From contig CALBPO010000312.1 of the NCBI GenBank assembly GCA_937899295.1, forward strand, positions 1 through 7,418: a stretch of 7,418 bases of DNA, written 5' to 3'. The number at the start of each line of letters is the position of its first letter. The first letter of the stretch is position 1. The notes below the pieces were generated by a model. It was not told where the DNA came from. It made no database searches and was given only the letters and a program-made list of their open reading frames with translations. The DNA comes from an uncultured Opitutia bacterium. Its GTDB lineage: Bacteria; Verrucomicrobiota; Verrucomicrobiia; Opitutales; Coraliomargaritaceae. The translations under genes and the position numbers were made by a program. This document shows, piece by piece, positions 6,289 through 7,418 of the stretch.

Positions 6289-7418
6289 CTACTTCGCATA
6301 AGGCCCAAACATCGCCTCTTTCCCCCAAGGCACAAAATCTGGTGCGGGGATATTGTTGGAGTGATTTTCAATCCCTTCCGGCAAGGCCGCCTTCCAACCA
6401 GCATCCAACTGCGCCTTCAAGCCTTCGACCACCGCTTGATACTCCGGGTTCCCGACCACGTTGATCGACTCAATCGGATCCGTCTTGTGATCGTAAAGTT
6501 CATGCCCCTTGAAGGATCCATCGAGCTCGCGCCATTGAACATAATGATAGTGATCCGTTCGAATGGAGTAGCCTTCGAATTTCGCCCGCGGCCAGCCGCG
6601 CGGATATTGACTGAAGGCGGCACTTTTCCAGTCACGCGCCGGATCTTCGAGTAAGGGGGCCACACTGTTGCCTTCCAAATAATCCGGCACCTCAATGCCT
6701 GCGAGCTCGCAGAGAGTTGGGTAGATATCCACATATTCCACCAAAGCACTACTGCGTTGATCGGTCTGGAACCCCGGCGTAGAAAGAATCATCGGCGCGC
6801 GAGTAGAGTTCTCAAAATTCGTGGACTTGCCCCAATGATCTTGATCTCCCAAATGCCAGCCGTGATCTGAAATCATCAACACTACAGTGCGATCGCGCAG
6901 TCCGAGTGCCTCTAGCTCATCCAACACTTTCCCTACCTGAGCATCCATATAAGACACACACGCGGCATAAGCATGCTTCATTGTTCGAGCAACATTTTCG
7001 TCGCCTACCAAAAGTTCATTGGGGGATTCAGGCAGCTTGTATTTCTGTAGGTTACACCAGTCCGTTGAATACTTTGGTGAATTCTGTGGATGCTCTGGAT
7101 TTGGCGACAACGGAATCTCCTGCCGCTCGTAGAGGTCCCAGTATTTTTTCGGGGCATTCCACGGCAAGTGTGGCTTCCAATACCCCATCGCCAACATGAA
7201 GGGCTTCGCCTGTGTTGCCATGCGGCGAAGAGTTACAATCGCCTCAAGCGTGTTTTTCCCATCGTCGTAAAACTCGTCTTCCACATTGGCACATTCATAC
7301 GGAGGCCGCTCGCTCTTTTTCGCCTTTTTTAAGGACGGATCGGCATAGCTCGTGCCATAGCCCGCACTATACGACTTCTCCGTAAAGTCTTCCTGATAAC
7401 CATGATGAATCTTTCCCA
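6289..7418 (-). CDS. Iduronate-2-sulfatase-like S1 sulfatase, 5' end outside window
   Basis: The frame is open from the right edge (first full codon at 7416) to TAG at 6289: 375 residues, the C-terminal three-quarters of a sulfatase. The GTG at 7284 is internal, since the family-like sequence GKIHHG at the very edge matches the GTGKIF region of the neighbouring enzyme and shows the gene begins outside. Visible motifs (numbered from the edge): GKIHHG at 1-6, YWKPHLPWNAPKKYWDLYE at 79-97, AACVSYMDAQVGKVLDELE at 151-169, and ISDHGWHLGDQDHWGKSTN at 182-200 with Asp184/His185 as metal ligands and Lys197 near the sulfate pocket. The formylglycine Cys, the first Asp pair and any signal peptide are in the missing part, roughly 120 residues judging from the neighbour. 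It resembles the adjacent sulfatase throughout but is clearly diverged from it, so the two may act on different sulfate positions. It is the first gene of the visible cluster in transcription order. Confidence 0.92.
   Translation of the reverse strand, partial: GKIHHGYQEDFTEKSYSAGYGTSYADPSLKKAKKSERPPYECANVEDEFYDDGKNTLEAIVTLRRMATQAKPFMLAMGYWKPHLPWNAPKKYWDLYERQEIPLSPNPEHPQNSPKYSTDWCNLQKYKLPESPNELLVGDENVARTMKHAYAACVSYMDAQVGKVLDELEALGLRDRTVVLMISDHGWHLGDQDHWGKSTNFENSTRAPMILSTPGFQTDQRSSALVEYVDIYPTLCELAGIEVPDYLEGNSVAPLLEDPARDWKSAAFSQYPRGWPRAKFEGYSIRTDHYHYVQWRELDGSFKGHELYDHKTDPIESINVVGNPEYQAVVEGLKAQLDAGWKAALPEGIENHSNNIPAPDFVPWGKEAMFGPYAK

Noticed and set aside
6273..6404. 44-codon N-terminal extension of the complete sulfatase
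   Set aside because: It overlaps the end of the preceding sulfatase gene, is basic and polar without signal features, and hides a proper signal peptide with a good ribosome binding site at Met 6272.
6289..7284. GTG at 7284 as the true start of the right-hand sulfatase
   Set aside because: The same frame continues upstream to the edge with sulfatase-like sequence (GKIHHG), and starting at 7284 would delete the catalytic Cys region.

Overview
The window holds five protein-coding genes, all on the minus strand and almost edge to edge. It reads as part of a carbohydrate-utilisation locus for a sulfated polysaccharide. In transcription order (right to left) these are: a 5'-truncated iduronate-2-sulfatase-like sulfatase (6289-7418), a second complete sulfatase of the same type (4701-6272), a 198-bp AT-rich intergenic region (4503-4700), a clan GH-A-type glycoside hydrolase without a signal peptide (2832-4502), a GPH/MelB-type sugar:cation symporter (1409-2815), and a paralogous glycoside hydrolase with a signal peptide that runs off the left edge (1-1382).

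The gene content (tandem secreted S1 sulfatases, GH-A hydrolases, an MFS/GPH symporter, and no SusC/SusD pair in view) resembles polysaccharide-degradation loci of the Planctomycetes-Verrucomicrobia-Chlamydiae group, for example marine Verrucomicrobia. This taxonomic reading is inference from gene content only. No RNA gene, insertion sequence or CRISPR array was recognised.

Inferred working model: exported sulfatases remove sulfate esters, the exported hydrolase cuts the desulfated chain, the symporter imports the product, and the cytoplasmic paralogue finishes it. Gaps of 16 bp (sulfatase-sulfatase), 16 bp (hydrolase-symporter) and 26 bp (symporter-second hydrolase) support two operons, or one long one. 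The only substantial spacer, 4503-4700, carries a cluster of AATGT/ACATT half-sites and a separate imperfect palindrome, which makes it the best candidate for a control region.

The most unusual signal is at the left edge. The exported hydrolase aligns closely with its paralogue until about residue 415. Its remaining visible ~45 residues, in the same open frame, instead look like the C-terminal part of an RNase H domain, with the conserved His and Asp at the same 10-residue spacing as in E. coli RNase HI. The N-terminal part of an RNase H is absent. A chimeric junction (assembly or recombination) is more likely than a functional fusion, but the motif is specific and worth checking.
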